43,079 nt of DNA from Anaerolineae bacterium (GTDB lineage Bacteria > Chloroflexota > Anaerolineae > Aggregatilineales > Phototrophicaceae), in contig JAJDWK010000069.1 in NCBI GenBank assembly GCA_022825675.1, positions 1 to 43,079 of the forward strand, read 5' to 3'. How positions within the stretch are numbered: position 1 is the stretch's first letter; each line of letters starts with the position of its first letter. Below the pieces are notes generated by a model. That model saw only the letters and a program-made list of their open reading frames with translations. It ran no database searches and had not been told where the DNA came from. Below are positions 26,805 through 36,212 of this stretch, in pieces. The translations under genes and the position numbers were made by a program.

Positions 26805-28631
26805 TTACTGGATGCTTATCGCTTGCAGGTCATAATACACAAGCGGGCAGCCATCGTGCCGCAGGCTGTTTTCGCTGATGTAGCTTTCCAGGTCAAATGT
26901 GAAGGGCGGCACCGCCGCTGACCGCGCGCCCGCCGCTCGCGCCTGCTGGAGGCTGATGTGGCGGGCGTCCCATGACTGCGCGTACTGGCGGAAGGGCAGG
27001 ATGTGGCGGCTCTGGTTCCAGACTATGCCCAGCGTCAGCGCCAAAGCTATCAGCAGCGCGGGGCGGCGCAGCAGCCTTAGCGAGCGCGGGGCGGCGCTCA
27101 ACTGGAGCGCGTAACCCAGCGCGCCGCCCCATAAAATCCCTTGCAGCGTCAGCATATAGGGCAGGAATGCCAGCGAGCGCTGCGCCAGGTTGCCGGTGGT
27201 GTAGAAATTGATAAATATGACCGCCGCCGCTGGCATGAGCACAAAGCCATAAGAAACGCCGAGCGCGCCCGTCAGCGCCCGCCGCAGCCGCTTGGGGAAA
27301 TGGTGCCGCAGCTGCCAGAACATCAGCAAGAGCAGCGAGTGCGTCGTGAGTACCAGATAGGCGGCAGCGCGCCAATGGATGCTGCGCGCTTGCGTCGCCG
27401 CCACCAGCATGACCATTAGCATCAGCGGCAGTGCCAGCGCTTTTGCCGCGTCCAGTTTTTTCCCGATGAGGAAGCGGTTCAGTCGCGCCCGCAGCCACAA
27501 CAGCGCGAGCAGCAGCACGAGCAATCCCGCGTTGATGACAAGCACACTGGCATAGCTGACGCTGTAACGTCCCAATAGCTGCGGCGCATCGCTGCTGTGC
27601 TGCCAGAGCAGCGGCAGGCAGAGCAACTGCGCCGCCAGCGCCATCAGCAAGGGCTGGGGCTTGAGCTGCAAGGCGGGCGGATGCGGGCGCGCCACCGCGG
27701 GCTGCCGCCGCGAGAGCAGCGCGTACAGCGCGATTGCGGCGAGGGAGGCGAAAGCGCCAAAAGCGGCTGGCTCTGTGATATGCGCGACTGTCGTGCCCGC
27801 CGTCTGCGGCAGCAATACGGTCAGCTCGCGGCTTGCCATGCCGTGATGCGCGGCGAAACGGGACATGCGGTCGATGGCGCCGGGCGCTGACAGCTGAATC
27901 AACAGGCTGAGCGCTATAACCAACCCGTGCAGGCTGAAGAGCGCCAGATAGGGTCGCCGCCGCGCCGGCTCCAGCAAGATCACGAGCGCGGCAAGCAGCA
28001 AGCCGAGCACGGTCAGTTGGAAGACGGCGAACAATTCAGAAGCGCCGGCGCTGAAGAATGCGCCCAGCGCCGTCAGCAGCGCAAAACTGAGGAAGCGGCG
28101 CTTGCTGGCGGTGCATGCCGGCAGCTGCAGGCAAGCCGCCAGCACCAGCGTCCAGAGCGCGATGGGAAAGGTATAACGCGAGCTGGCGTTGAACCAATAG
28201 AGCGCTTCCAGCGAGGCGAGCGCGTTCAAAGCGGCGGCGATGGCGAGCGCTGCCCCGCTGACGGCGAGCAGCCGCGGCACCCGCTCGTGGAAGCAGTGGC
28301 GCCAAAGCCCATGCAGCAGCCAGCTCAAGCCGAGCAGCCACAGGATTAGCGTGGCTACAGTGAAGATGGCGGCGGTATAAATGCCGCCGGGACCAGCCAG
28401 GCTGAGAAAAAAGAGGTCGGTATAGCTGCCGAATTGCGCGTTGCGATAGTGGGCGACGCCGCCCAAAACGCCAACTTCGCGGGCGGTAGCGGCGATGCAC
28501 AAATCATCCCACATCAGGCGCGTGCTGCCGCCCAAAAGCACGAAGACAAGCAGGGGAATGAAGAAGAAAAGCAGCAGCGTGGTTGTCCCGGTCTGTGTCT
28601 TAATTCTTCGGTGGTAGCGCAGGTTCCGCAT
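26805..28631 (-). CDS. Polytopic membrane protein, GT-C-glycosyltransferase-like, paralog 3
   Basis: 608 residues and about 12 membrane segments. Homologous along its length to the pair at 20013-23758: STRLMWDDL (Asp42-Asp43) in the first loop, GSYTDLFF, a GAID-type segment after a long loop, LPYMLTLQGILWG, and the C-terminal YAQSWDARHISLQQAR then a Tyr-containing end (LVYYDLQAISIQ). More diverged than the other two are from each other. ATG 28631 lies inside the end of the upstream gene (32-bp overlap), so expression is probably coupled to it; a TTG at 28643 is an alternative start. Proposed activity is as for the paralogs, by inference from the DD loop only. Confidence 0.75.
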   Translation of the reverse strand: MRNLRYHRRIKTQTGTTTLLLFFFIPLLVFVLLGGSTRLMWDDLCIAATAREVGVLGGVAHYRNAQFGSYTDLFFLSLAGPGGIYTAAIFTVATLILWLLGLSWLLHGLWRHCFHERVPRLLAVSGAALAIAAALNALASLEALYWFNASSRYTFPIALWTLVLAACLQLPACTASKRRFLSFALLTALGAFFSAGASELFAVFQLTVLGLLLAALVILLEPARRRPYLALFSLHGLVIALSLLIQLSAPGAIDRMSRFAAHHGMASRELTVLLPQTAGTTVAHITEPAAFGAFASLAAIALYALLSRRQPAVARPHPPALQLKPQPLLMALAAQLLCLPLLWQHSSDAPQLLGRYSVSYASVLVINAGLLVLLLALLWLRARLNRFLIGKKLDAAKALALPLMLMVMLVAATQARSIHWRAAAYLVLTTHSLLLLMFWQLRHHFPKRLRRALTGALGVSYGFVLMPAAAVIFINFYTTGNLAQRSLAFLPYMLTLQGILWGGALGYALQLSAAPRSLRLLRRPALLIALALTLGIVWNQSRHILPFRQYAQSWDARHISLQQARAAGARSAAVPPFTFDLESYISENSLRHDGCPLVYYDLQAISIQ

Positions 28632-29013
28632 TTCTCGTTGCAACGATTGCAGCCACCGTCGCCTGCGCTGAGTGATAAGTTGGCTGACGGACTGTGGCTT
28701 GCAAACCCGTGTTCGCGTTCTCTGTTACTTTCGACGGAGATAGCATCTGAGCGGTCGCGGCCGCTATCGCGCCACTTAACTCGTTAGCATTAGGAGGAAA
28801 TTGTACATTGGATGAATTATCCTGTGGCAATAAGTCTTGACCTTCTTCCCTTTCTAAAGACATTGGGGCAGAGTGCAGCGCAGTTTGTATGGAAAATTGG
28901 ACTTGTGAGGCTATGTACCCAAGCCCAACACACAGCAGAAACCCAATTAGCACAACAATGCACAAAGTCTTCCAGATGTTGCCCTGCTTTCGCTTCTGTT
29001 TAGTTTTCCTCAT
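28600..29013 (-). CDS. Small single-pass membrane protein, unknown
   Basis: 137 residues. Basic N-terminus (MRKTKQKRKQG), one membrane segment (about 14-38) and a long external Ser/Thr/Asn/Ala-rich tail of low complexity with no recognisable fold. It overlaps the GT-C-like gene downstream by 32 bp, which makes a functional pairing likely. AT-richer than the flanking genes. I do not recognise the family. The ATG at 29013 is preferred to one at 29040 because it starts the basic segment directly. Confidence 0.6.
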   Translation of the reverse strand: MRKTKQKRKQGNIWKTLCIVVLIGFLLCVGLGYIASQVQFSIQTALHSAPMSLEREEGQDLLPQDNSSNVQFPPNANELSGAIAAATAQMLSPSKVTENANTGLQATVRQPTYHSAQATVAAIVATRNAEPALPPKN

Positions 29014-29073
29014 AGAGCGATCCCTAAACACGGTATTCAAACTTATTCGATGACGGGCTGTTACATTACTCGT

Positions 29074-29766
29074 TCAATTCAATACCCAAGTAGCGATAAT
29101 GGCAGAGCGCAAGTTTATGTCGCATGATTTGTTGAAAACCCATGCGGCAGTAACATTAGACAATCCGACCTGAATTTCTTGTCGACGGTCTATAGCGAAT
29201 AACTCTTGATTTACTTGGGGTTCGCCATTGACAAAGACTTGACCCATCACAATGTCTTGCTGTTGGTGGAGATCATTTTGAATTATAAAAGTCGGGGGTG
29301 ACCCAACTAAATCTAGCGATCGGCTGAACTCTTCTCGAAGCAGGCCATCAAGATCGCACAGTGCCCGGGGCATAGATACTAGATAAAAATGCCTCACACT
29401 TTGTTCTTGATCTTCTTGGATCAAAAAGCCGAACGGGCTACTTCCCAAGTCAAAGCTACCATCGGCATCGGCGACGAGAATCGGAACCTCTAGCTCAAAT
29501 TCCAAGTAATCGTTCCAGCCTTCTGCATAGCAGCGGACATATTCTACTTGTTTGAACCAAACACTATATCTATACACTCTTTCGTATCGAGCTTTATCAT
29601 CTTCGCAATCATCACTTGATGAAATGGGTACTCCAATCAAAATAAATTGAGAAAGCGGAGTGCCATCTAACACGTCTTGGACATCGCGCAGGTAGACATG
29701 ACTTGATATTTGGCTGTTACATGCTGTACATAACATTAACAGGGCGAATATAGCAACGCTTTTCAT
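29074..29766 (-). CDS. Putative lipoprotein, unknown function
   Basis: 230 residues. Type II signal peptide: MKSVAIFALLMLCTAC with the acylated Cys at residue 16. Mature part is acidic and mixed alpha/beta, with no motif I recognise. Strong GAGGAG ribosome site 6 bases before ATG 29766. Clearly AT-richer than the chromosome average here, and part of a minus-strand set with the small membrane protein and GT-C-like paralog 3. Probably an ORFan or recently acquired gene exposed on the outside of the membrane. Confidence 0.7.
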   Translation of the reverse strand: MKSVAIFALLMLCTACNSQISSHVYLRDVQDVLDGTPLSQFILIGVPISSSDDCEDDKARYERVYRYSVWFKQVEYVRCYAEGWNDYLEFELEVPILVADADGSFDLGSSPFGFLIQEDQEQSVRHFYLVSMPRALCDLDGLLREEFSRSLDLVGSPPTFIIQNDLHQQQDIVMGQVFVNGEPQVNQELFAIDRRQEIQVGLSNVTAAWVFNKSCDINLRSAIIATWVLN

Positions 29767-29784
29767 TGATAGCTCCTCAGGCAA

Positions 29785-30178
29785 TTCTTTAACTATTGTA
29801 CAGATATTGTTGCAATTGGCAAATCCACACGAGAACAGAAGTGTATACTTCGGTGGATGGGATTACCTTAGATCTAACAAAATCTCTGTGCCCTCAGTAG
29901 GCGCAAGTAAGTTATGCGACAATCTAGTGATTACTGAGCAGCCTATACACAGCCCTTACTACCGAGAACACAGAGGAAAATTGAGGACACCGAGTAAAGA
30001 TTTAAAGAGATTTCTCATGCTTTTCTCGGTGTATCTCGGTGTCCTCGGTGGTAAAAATCCCTGTTGAATTTTTGCCAGTGTGGATTCTCATTGTTTACTT
30101 GCACTTACATCTGTGGTGAACTACTTCGCGCAAAGCTCGGCATTAACGATATTTCGCCAATGCAACCCTCGCCGAAAA
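29785..30178. repeat. Composite dispersed repeat (30 kb copy)
   Basis: 394-bp gap without a gene. From 29878: ATCTCTGTGCCCTCAGTAGG CGCAAGTAAG (29882-29911). Then an inverted copy of the long block seen at 14969-15053: ACCGAGAACACAGAGG (29961-29976), AATTGAGGACACCGAG (29979-29994) and CTCGGTGTATCTCGGTGTCC TCGGTGG (30025-30051). Finally TTTACTTGCACTTAC (30093-30107), an inverted GTAAGTGCAAGTAA module, and CTGTGGTGAA. No coding signal is seen. Confidence 0.8.
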
Positions 30179-32680
30179 TTATACCGGCGCTTCCAGCTCG
30201 TCGGCAAGTTCCTCTTCTTCGTCGACATTGGTCAGGGCAAGCCCGCCATCATCGTCGACATCAATGCGCACGATGCTCGCCAAGCCAAATTTGCCGGACA
30301 GAATTCCGTCCGAGAGGCGGTCTTCCACTTCGTTTTGGATGAGCCGGCGCAGCGGGCGCGCACCAAATTCGGGATTGTAGCCATTTTCCGCCAGCCATTC
30401 AATGCCATCCTCGCTCGCTTCCAAAGTGATGGCATGTTCCAGCAGGCGCTCGCGCACTTTGTTGAGTTCGAGGTCAACAATATGTTTGATTTCGCCGCGC
30501 GTCAAAGAGCGGAAGATGATGGTGGCGTCAACGCGGTTGAGGAATTCGGGGCGGAAGATGCGGTTGAGCTGGTCGGTAACATTGCGGCTCATATCTTCAT
30601 AAGCGTCTTCGGCGCGGCGGTCGGCGTCAAATTGCGTGTTGAAACCGAGGCTGGAGTTGGGCTTGATCATCTCGGCGCCGACATTGCTCGTCATCACAAT
30701 CAAAGCATTGCGGAAATCGACGCGGCGCCCGCGGGCATCGGTCAAAGTGCCTTCTTCCATCATTTGCAGCAGCATGTTGAAGACTTCCGGATGCGCCTTT
30801 TCCACCTCGTCAAAAACAATGATGCTGTAGGGGCGGCGGCGAACCGCCTCGGTGAGCTGCCCGGCATCTTCATAACCGACATAGCCGGGCGGGGCACCGA
30901 CAAGGCGGGCGACCGAATGCCTCTCCATAAATTCGCTCATATCCAGTTGGATGAGCGCGTCTTCGCTGCCGAAGAGGAACTCCGCCAGCGCTTTGGTCAA
31001 TTCGGTTTTGCCAACGCCGGTGGGACCCAGAAACATAAAGGAGCCGATGGGGCGGCGCGGGTCTTTTAAGCCGGCGCGGGCGCGGCGCACCGCTTTGCTG
31101 ATGGAGACGATGGCTTCGTGCTGCCCCACGATGCGCTCGTGCAGCTTCTCCTCCATTTCCATCAGCCGCTCGCTCTCTTCGTTGGCGATGCGCGTCACCG
31201 GGATGCCGGTCCACATCGCGGTAACTTCGGAGATGTCATCGCCGCGCAGGCGCGGCTGCCCGGTTTCATCATTCCAGTTGAGGCGGATGTCCTGCAGCGT
31301 CGCGTCAAGCGATTGCTGGCGCGTACGCAGCGTCTCCACCTCGGCGGTTTCGCCAGCGCTTTCCGCGATTTCGATGTCTTCGTTGAGGTCTTTCAGCTCG
31401 TCCAGCGCGCGGCGCACGGGGGCGGCGTCCTGGCTTTTGTACATGCGCAGGCGGGCGGCGGCTTCGTCGATGAGGTCGATGGCTTTGTCGGGCAGAAAAC
31501 GGTCGGGGATATAACGGGCGGAGAGGTTGGCGGCGGTTTCGATGGCGTCATCGGTGATTTCAACATTGTGATGATCTTGATAGGGGAATTTTATGCCTTG
31601 CAGAATCTCGATAGTTTCTTCGATAGTCGGTTCCGCCACCGTGATTTGCTGGAAGCGGCGCTCCAGGGCGGCGTCACTCTCGATATGCTTGCGATATTCG
31701 TCCAAAGTGGTCGCGCCGATGCACTGCAGCTCCCCCCGCGCCAGCGCCGGCTTGAGGATATTGGCGGCGTCCACGCTGCTGCCCGCCGAGCCCGCGCCTA
31801 CCAGCATGTGCACTTCATCGATGAAAAGAATCGAATCGGACGATTTCAGCTCTTCAATCACCCGTTTGAGGCGCTCTTCAAATTGCCCCCGATACATCGT
31901 GCCCGCCACCAGCGAGCCGACATCCAGCTGCAAGACACGCTTGCGCAGCAGCGGCTTGGGCGTATCGCCCTCGACAATGCGCTGCGCCAAGCCCTCGACG
32001 ATGGCGGTTTTGCCGACGCCGGGCTCGCCAATCAGCGCGGGGTTGTTTTTGCGGCGGCGGCTGAGCACCTGGATGACGCGCTCGATTTCCATCTCGCGCC
32101 CGACGACTGGGTCCAACTTGCCCGCTTCCGCCAGGCTCGTGAGGTCAGTCGCCAGTTGATCCACCAGCGGGGTCTTGTCTTTGCGGGAAGAGCGGCGCGG
32201 GGACCGTTCATGCAGGCGCTGCGCTGATTGCACCGGGCTCTCTTGCAAGACTTTGCCCGTCTGCCGGCGGACTTCCTCCGGGCTGACGCCGAGGCGGCGC
32301 AGCACATCCAGCGCGATGCCTTCCTGCTGCTTCACCAAACCCAGCAGCAAATGCTCGGTGCCAATGTAGTGATGCCCCATGCGGCGCGCTTCATCAACCG
32401 CCAGCTCCAGCACTTTTTTGGTGCCGGGCGATAAATCCTTTTGACTGTGCCCAAGTTCTTCATCCGCGGTGGAGAGACGGCTCACCAATTCTTCCACCCG
32501 CCGCAAGTCCAAACCCAAATCGCGCAGCACCCTGCCCGCCACGCCGCCTTCTTCCCGCATCAAGCCGAGCAAAAGATGCTCCGTACCAATCTGGCGATGA
32601 TCCAGGCGCTCCGCCTCTTCTTGCGCCAAGCTCAATACGCGCCGCGCCCGCTGTGTGAAGCGTTCCATTTTATTTGGCAC
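30179..32680 (-). CDS. clpC: ATP-dependent Clp protease ATPase subunit ClpC
   Basis: 833 residues. Hexameric AAA+ unfoldase that feeds substrates to ClpP. Double Clp N-domain (about 5-145), first AAA module with Walker A GEPGVGKT (218-225) and Walker B ILFIDE (284-289), middle coiled region with a UVR-like helix (about 425-465), and second AAA module with Walker A GPTGVGKT (552-559). The short middle region distinguishes ClpC from ClpB. The acidic tail ends [19 protein letters not shown] start at 32680 is chosen because GGAGG stands 6 bases upstream; for the ATG at 32668 it would be 18 bases away. No McsA/McsB or CtsR genes are adjacent. Confidence 0.95.
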   Translation of the reverse strand: MPNKMERFTQRARRVLSLAQEEAERLDHRQIGTEHLLLGLMREEGGVAGRVLRDLGLDLRRVEELVSRLSTADEELGHSQKDLSPGTKKVLELAVDEARRMGHHYIGTEHLLLGLVKQQEGIALDVLRRLGVSPEEVRRQTGKVLQESPVQSAQRLHERSPRRSSRKDKTPLVDQLATDLTSLAEAGKLDPVVGREMEIERVIQVLSRRRKNNPALIGEPGVGKTAIVEGLAQRIVEGDTPKPLLRKRVLQLDVGSLVAGTMYRGQFEERLKRVIEELKSSDSILFIDEVHMLVGAGSAGSSVDAANILKPALARGELQCIGATTLDEYRKHIESDAALERRFQQITVAEPTIEETIEILQGIKFPYQDHHNVEITDDAIETAANLSARYIPDRFLPDKAIDLIDEAAARLRMYKSQDAAPVRRALDELKDLNEDIEIAESAGETAEVETLRTRQQSLDATLQDIRLNWNDETGQPRLRGDDISEVTAMWTGIPVTRIANEESERLMEMEEKLHERIVGQHEAIVSISKAVRRARAGLKDPRRPIGSFMFLGPTGVGKTELTKALAEFLFGSEDALIQLDMSEFMERHSVARLVGAPPGYVGYEDAGQLTEAVRRRPYSIIVFDEVEKAHPEVFNMLLQMMEEGTLTDARGRRVDFRNALIVMTSNVGAEMIKPNSSLGFNTQFDADRRAEDAYEDMSRNVTDQLNRIFRPEFLNRVDATIIFRSLTRGEIKHIVDLELNKVRERLLEHAITLEASEDGIEWLAENGYNPEFGARPLRRLIQNEVEDRLSDGILSGKFGLASIVRIDVDDDGGLALTNVDEEEELADELEAPV

Positions 32681-32984
32681 GGGAGACCTCCATCTAAAGG
32701 CTGGCGAACCGGGACTGGTTCGAAAACTTGCCTATCTGTTGATTATACTAGCAGAAAGCCCTGCCTGTGCAGTGCCGCTGCATTTGAGTTGCTTTCAATT
32801 TTGCCGCCGCCAGCGAGCGGCATTCGGCTATACTAGCGAAAGCTGGCGGATTTATCAACGGAGAGCCTGGGCGGAGACAAGAACAATCGCAACATATAAT
32901 TTTGACCGCCGAGCGCAGCTCTGCGCCTAAGAAAATGTGGTACAGTCCCAGCTAGCCGCGGAATTGTCAGCACAGGACCTTGCC
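32681..32984. other. Divergent promoter region between clpC and the UxaA-family gene
   Basis: 304 bp without a gene. On the minus strand a perfect TATAAT lies at 32747-32742, about 60 bases before the clpC start. On the plus strand TATAAT occurs at 32895-32900, 85 bases before ATG 32985, without a good -35. The string TATACTAGC occurs twice (32744-32752 and 32829-32837). No CtsR-type operator is recognised. Confidence 0.5.
32742..32747 (-). promoter_or_regulatory. Probable -10 box of clpC
   Basis: Reads TATAAT on the minus strand, about 60 bases upstream of the clpC start. The -35 is weak (TGCACA at 18-base spacing). Confidence 0.45.
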
Positions 32985-35645
32985 ATGCCCGAACTCAGTC
33001 AAATCGCCCGTTTGCCTCACCCGTCCGACAACTGCGCCATCGCTATCAGCGATTTGCCAGCCGGGCTTTTTATCCAACACGGCGGGCAGAGCTTCGCGCT
33101 CTCCCACCAGGTCTTGGAGGGGCATCGCTTCGCCGCGCGCCCAATCCCCGCAGGTGCCGAACTGAGTTCCTGGCAGCAGCGTTTTGGCATCGCCCGCCGC
33201 GCCATCGCCGCCGGCGACTATGTGATAAACGCGGGTGTCAGCGAAGAATTGGCGCGGCGTGATCTGCAATTCCCGCTGCCCGAGCGCCCCAATTTCGACA
33301 ACAGAATCCTGCCTTATCACTTTGACGCCGCCAATGTCCAGCCCAGCCCGCCCCTGCCGCGCTATCCGGAAATGCGCTATTTTGAAGGTTATGCCCGCGG
33401 GGCGGGGCGCGGCGTCGGCACGCGCAATATGATTGTGCTGCTCGGCACTTCGTCTTTGGTGGCGGGCTTCACGCGTAAGCTGGCGCAGCTGACAGCGCCG
33501 CTGGCGGCGGATTTCCCCAATGTTGATGGCATTGTGCCGGTGGCGCATACCGAAGGCGGGCATCAAGACCCGAACAATCGCGAGCTGATTCTGCGCACGC
33601 TGGCGGGCTTTATGACGCACCCCAATGTCGGCGCGGTTGTCGCCCTCGATTATGGCGGCGAAGCCATCAACAATGCTGATTTAAGCGCCTATTTGCAGCA
33701 AAACAACTACCCAATCGCCGATGTGCCGCACAGATTCCATACGCTCTCGCGCAGTTTTGATGACAATGTCGCCTGGTTCAAAGCGCTGCTTGCCGCTTGG
33801 CTGCCGCAGGTGAACCGCTGCCAGCGCCGCCGCCAGCCCCTCAGCGCGTTGAAAATCGCCTTGCAATGCGGCGGCTCGGACGCATTTTCGGGCATCAGCG
33901 GCAACCCGCTGGCGGCATGGGTCGCCAAAGAAGTCATCCGCTATGGCGGCTCCGCTAATTTGGCGGAGACTGATGAACTCATCGGCGCGGAAGCCTACCT
34001 GCTGGAAAAGCTGGAGCGGGTCGAGCTGGCGAGCCGCTTTCTGGCGCTGGTGGCGCGCTTCAAAGAACGGGTTGGCTGGCATGGGCAAACGGCGGAAGGC
34101 AACCCCTCCGGCGGCAACAAATTCCGCGGGCTCTATAACATTTATCTGAAGTCCCTGGGCGCGGCTGCCAAGCGCCACCCGGAGGTGCCGCTGCACGCTG
34201 TCATTGAATACAGCCAGCCGATGACAAGCGCCGGCTTTTATTTTATGGACAGCCCCGGCAACGATTTAGAGAGCATCGCGGGGCAGGTCGCCAGCGGCTG
34301 CAACATGATTTTCTTTGTCACCGGCAACGGCTCGATTACCAATTTCCCCTTTGTGCCCACCATCAAAATCGTCACCACCACCGCGCGCTATCAACTGCTG
34401 CGGCGGGATATGGATGTTAATGCCGGCGCCTATCTGGATGGGCAGCCGATGGCGGAAGTGGGCGCGCGCACGCTGGATTTGACGGTGGCGGTCGCCGCGG
34501 GGCAGCGCTCGGTCGGCGAGCGCGCCGGGCATTATCAAGTGCAAATCTGGCGCGATTGGCAGCAGACGCGCCCCGCCAATGTTACATTGATTACAAAACG
34601 ACACTATTCAGGTGCGCCCATCAACATCGCCGCTGATGTCACGGTGCCGCCGCTGCGGCTGCCCGCGTACGCCGGCATCCAGGGCGCGACCAGCGAGCAA
34701 ATCGGCTTGCTTTTGCCCACCAGCCTCTGCTCGGGGCAAATCGCGCAGATGACAGTGGCGGCGCTTACCGAAGCGGGCTTGGCGCAGGCAGGCGGCATCA
34801 CGCGTTTCGCCACCCTGGTGCATACCGAGGGCTGCGGCGGCACTGTCGTGCCCGAATACAAAGAGACCCTGCTCAGCTATTTGCAGCACCCCAAAGTGCG
34901 GCATGCGCTGCTGCTGGAACATGGCTGCGAGATTACGCATAACAGCTATTTCCGCGCAATGATGGCGGAGCGGGGCTTGGATCCAGCCGAGTATGGCTGG
35001 GCGAGCATCCAGCTTGATGGCGGCATCGACGCGGTCATGCGCAAGATACGCGCCTGGTTCCAGGCGCGGCTGCTGGCGGCGCGCCCGCTCCAGCGCCAGG
35101 AAGCGGGCATGAGCGCGCTGCGCCTGGGCATGCTGTCGCAAACTGCCGCGCCCGCATGGGCAGCCGCCGGGCTGGCGGCGCTCTGCAAAACAATCGTAGC
35201 TGGCGGCGGCAGCGTCGTCATCAGCGAAAACGATGCCCTGCTTAGCGCAGAATTCCTCGCCGAGCTGGGTTTGCAGGGTCCGCCCGCGGCGAGCCTGGCG
35301 TATGGGCAGCGGGCGCGGCAGCCCGGCTTTTATATCATGGCGAACCCGCGCCGCCATTGGGGCGAGGCATTGGCTGGCTTGGGGGCGGCTGGACTCGAAG
35401 TCTTCCTGGGCTATGTTGATGGTGCCGCGCTGGCGAGCCACCCGCTGATTCCCGTCTTGCAAGTGAGCGCCGCCAAAAAGCCCGCCGCCGATGTGGACGC
35501 CAGCCTGCGCCCGGGCACGGATTTGGCGGCGGAACTGCTGCCGCTGATTGCCGCGACCTTCGCCGGCGACTATCAGCCGCGCCAGCAAGCGGCTGGCATC
35601 CACGATTTCCAGGTTACGCGCGGCATGCTGGGCGTGTCTTTCTGA
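32985..35645 (+). CDS. UxaA/GarD-family sugar-acid dehydratase with duplicated N-module
   Basis: 886 residues; ordinary altronate or galactarate dehydratases are about 500. An N-terminal SAF-like domain (about 17-90) is followed by a UxaA-type module (GTRN at 145-148), the core with LQCGGSD (Cys295), GNPSGGNK and DSPGND, and then a second copy of the module near residues 575-700. In the first copy the positions that normally hold Cys are changed (TSSL, HTEGGH, DYGGE); in the second they are kept (Cys582 in SLCSGQ, Cys617 in HTEGCGG, Cys648 in LEHGCE). The family dehydrates hexonates or hexarates with an iron centre. Start at ATG 32985 has an AGGA upstream; a GTG 16 codons earlier is less likely. 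Substrate unknown: no uronate pathway gene is adjacent. Confidence 0.85.
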   Translation: MPELSQIARLPHPSDNCAIAISDLPAGLFIQHGGQSFALSHQVLEGHRFAARPIPAGAELSSWQQRFGIARRAIAAGDYVINAGVSEELARRDLQFPLPERPNFDNRILPYHFDAANVQPSPPLPRYPEMRYFEGYARGAGRGVGTRNMIVLLGTSSLVAGFTRKLAQLTAPLAADFPNVDGIVPVAHTEGGHQDPNNRELILRTLAGFMTHPNVGAVVALDYGGEAINNADLSAYLQQNNYPIADVPHRFHTLSRSFDDNVAWFKALLAAWLPQVNRCQRRRQPLSALKIALQCGGSDAFSGISGNPLAAWVAKEVIRYGGSANLAETDELIGAEAYLLEKLERVELASRFLALVARFKERVGWHGQTAEGNPSGGNKFRGLYNIYLKSLGAAAKRHPEVPLHAVIEYSQPMTSAGFYFMDSPGNDLESIAGQVASGCNMIFFVTGNGSITNFPFVPTIKIVTTTARYQLLRRDMDVNAGAYLDGQPMAEVGARTLDLTVAVAAGQRSVGERAGHYQVQIWRDWQQTRPANVTLITKRHYSGAPINIAADVTVPPLRLPAYAGIQGATSEQIGLLLPTSLCSGQIAQMTVAALTEAGLAQAGGITRFATLVHTEGCGGTVVPEYKETLLSYLQHPKVRHALLLEHGCEITHNSYFRAMMAERGLDPAEYGWASIQLDGGIDAVMRKIRAWFQARLLAARPLQRQEAGMSALRLGMLSQTAAPAWAAAGLAALCKTIVAGGGSVVISENDALLSAEFLAELGLQGPPAASLAYGQRARQPGFYIMANPRRHWGEALAGLGAAGLEVFLGYVDGAALASHPLIPVLQVSAAKKPAADVDASLRPGTDLAAELLPLIAATFAGDYQPRQQAAGIHDFQVTRGMLGVSF

Positions 35646-35660
35646 GCGCCGCGGGCGCAA

Positions 35661-36212
35661 TCAGCCGCGCCGCAGGGCGATATCGCGCCAATAGTCGGCG
35701 ATGCGCTCTATCAAATCCGCTTCGTTGACATAGGTTGCGTCGAACTCGACCACATTCGGCAGCTCGCGGATGCGCCATTCCCGCTGCAATTCGCCGAGGG
35801 CGCGCGAGCGCTCGGCGCGGTTGTGATAGCGCGCGCCCAGCGTCAGGTGCATGCGCCGCAGAATCGAATCCAGCGAGGCGACCAGGCAGACGATTATGCC
35901 ATTGCGCTGCAATTCTGGCAGCTGCCCGCAATTGAGCAAGGTATTGCCCGAGACGCGAATCAGCGCCCGGCGATGCAAAACCAGCTCGTCCATAATGCTG
36001 GTTTCGATGGCTTTCAGGCGGCGCTCGCCATAAGTCGCGCGTATCTGCTCTAATGTCGCGCCAAGGCGCTCTTCAATCTCGCGCTCGACATCAATCAGCC
36101 GCAAGCCGAGGCGGCTGGCAAGCTGCCGCGAGATGCGCGGACGATTGGGCTCTACATAGCCAGTGACGACCAAATTCAGGTCGCCATGCAGGCGCAAATC
36201 AGGCGCTGCCAT
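35661..36212 (-). CDS. Shikimate-kinase-like protein lacking the P-loop
   Basis: 183 residues. Aligns with shikimate kinase over most of its length: NLVVTGYVEPNRPRIS, LASRLGLRLIDVEREIEERLG, IRATYGERRLKAIE, and a late R..LGARYH region. The Walker A, which should be GxxGSGKS(T), reads GYVEPNRPRIS (no Gly-Lys-Ser), and the GGG shikimate-binding loop reads SGN. Phosphotransfer from ATP is therefore doubtful. ATG 36212 lies inside the end of the HAD gene (14-bp overlap), the third member of an overlapping operon. It may be a regulatory or substrate-binding paralog. Converges on the UxaA-family gene with 15 bp between stops. Confidence 0.75.
   Translation of the reverse strand: MAAPDLRLHGDLNLVVTGYVEPNRPRISRQLASRLGLRLIDVEREIEERLGATLEQIRATYGERRLKAIETSIMDELVLHRRALIRVSGNTLLNCGQLPELQRNGIIVCLVASLDSILRRMHLTLGARYHNRAERSRALGELQREWRIRELPNVVEFDATYVNEADLIERIADYWRDIALRRG

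Noticed and set aside
29807..30067. Open frames within the 30-kb intergenic gap
   Set aside because: They consist of repeat modules translated in chance frames and have no ribosome sites or protein-like composition.
31118..32227. Plus-strand open frame of 369 codons opposite clpC
   Set aside because: clpC is intact on the minus strand; the frame is a codon-bias shadow.
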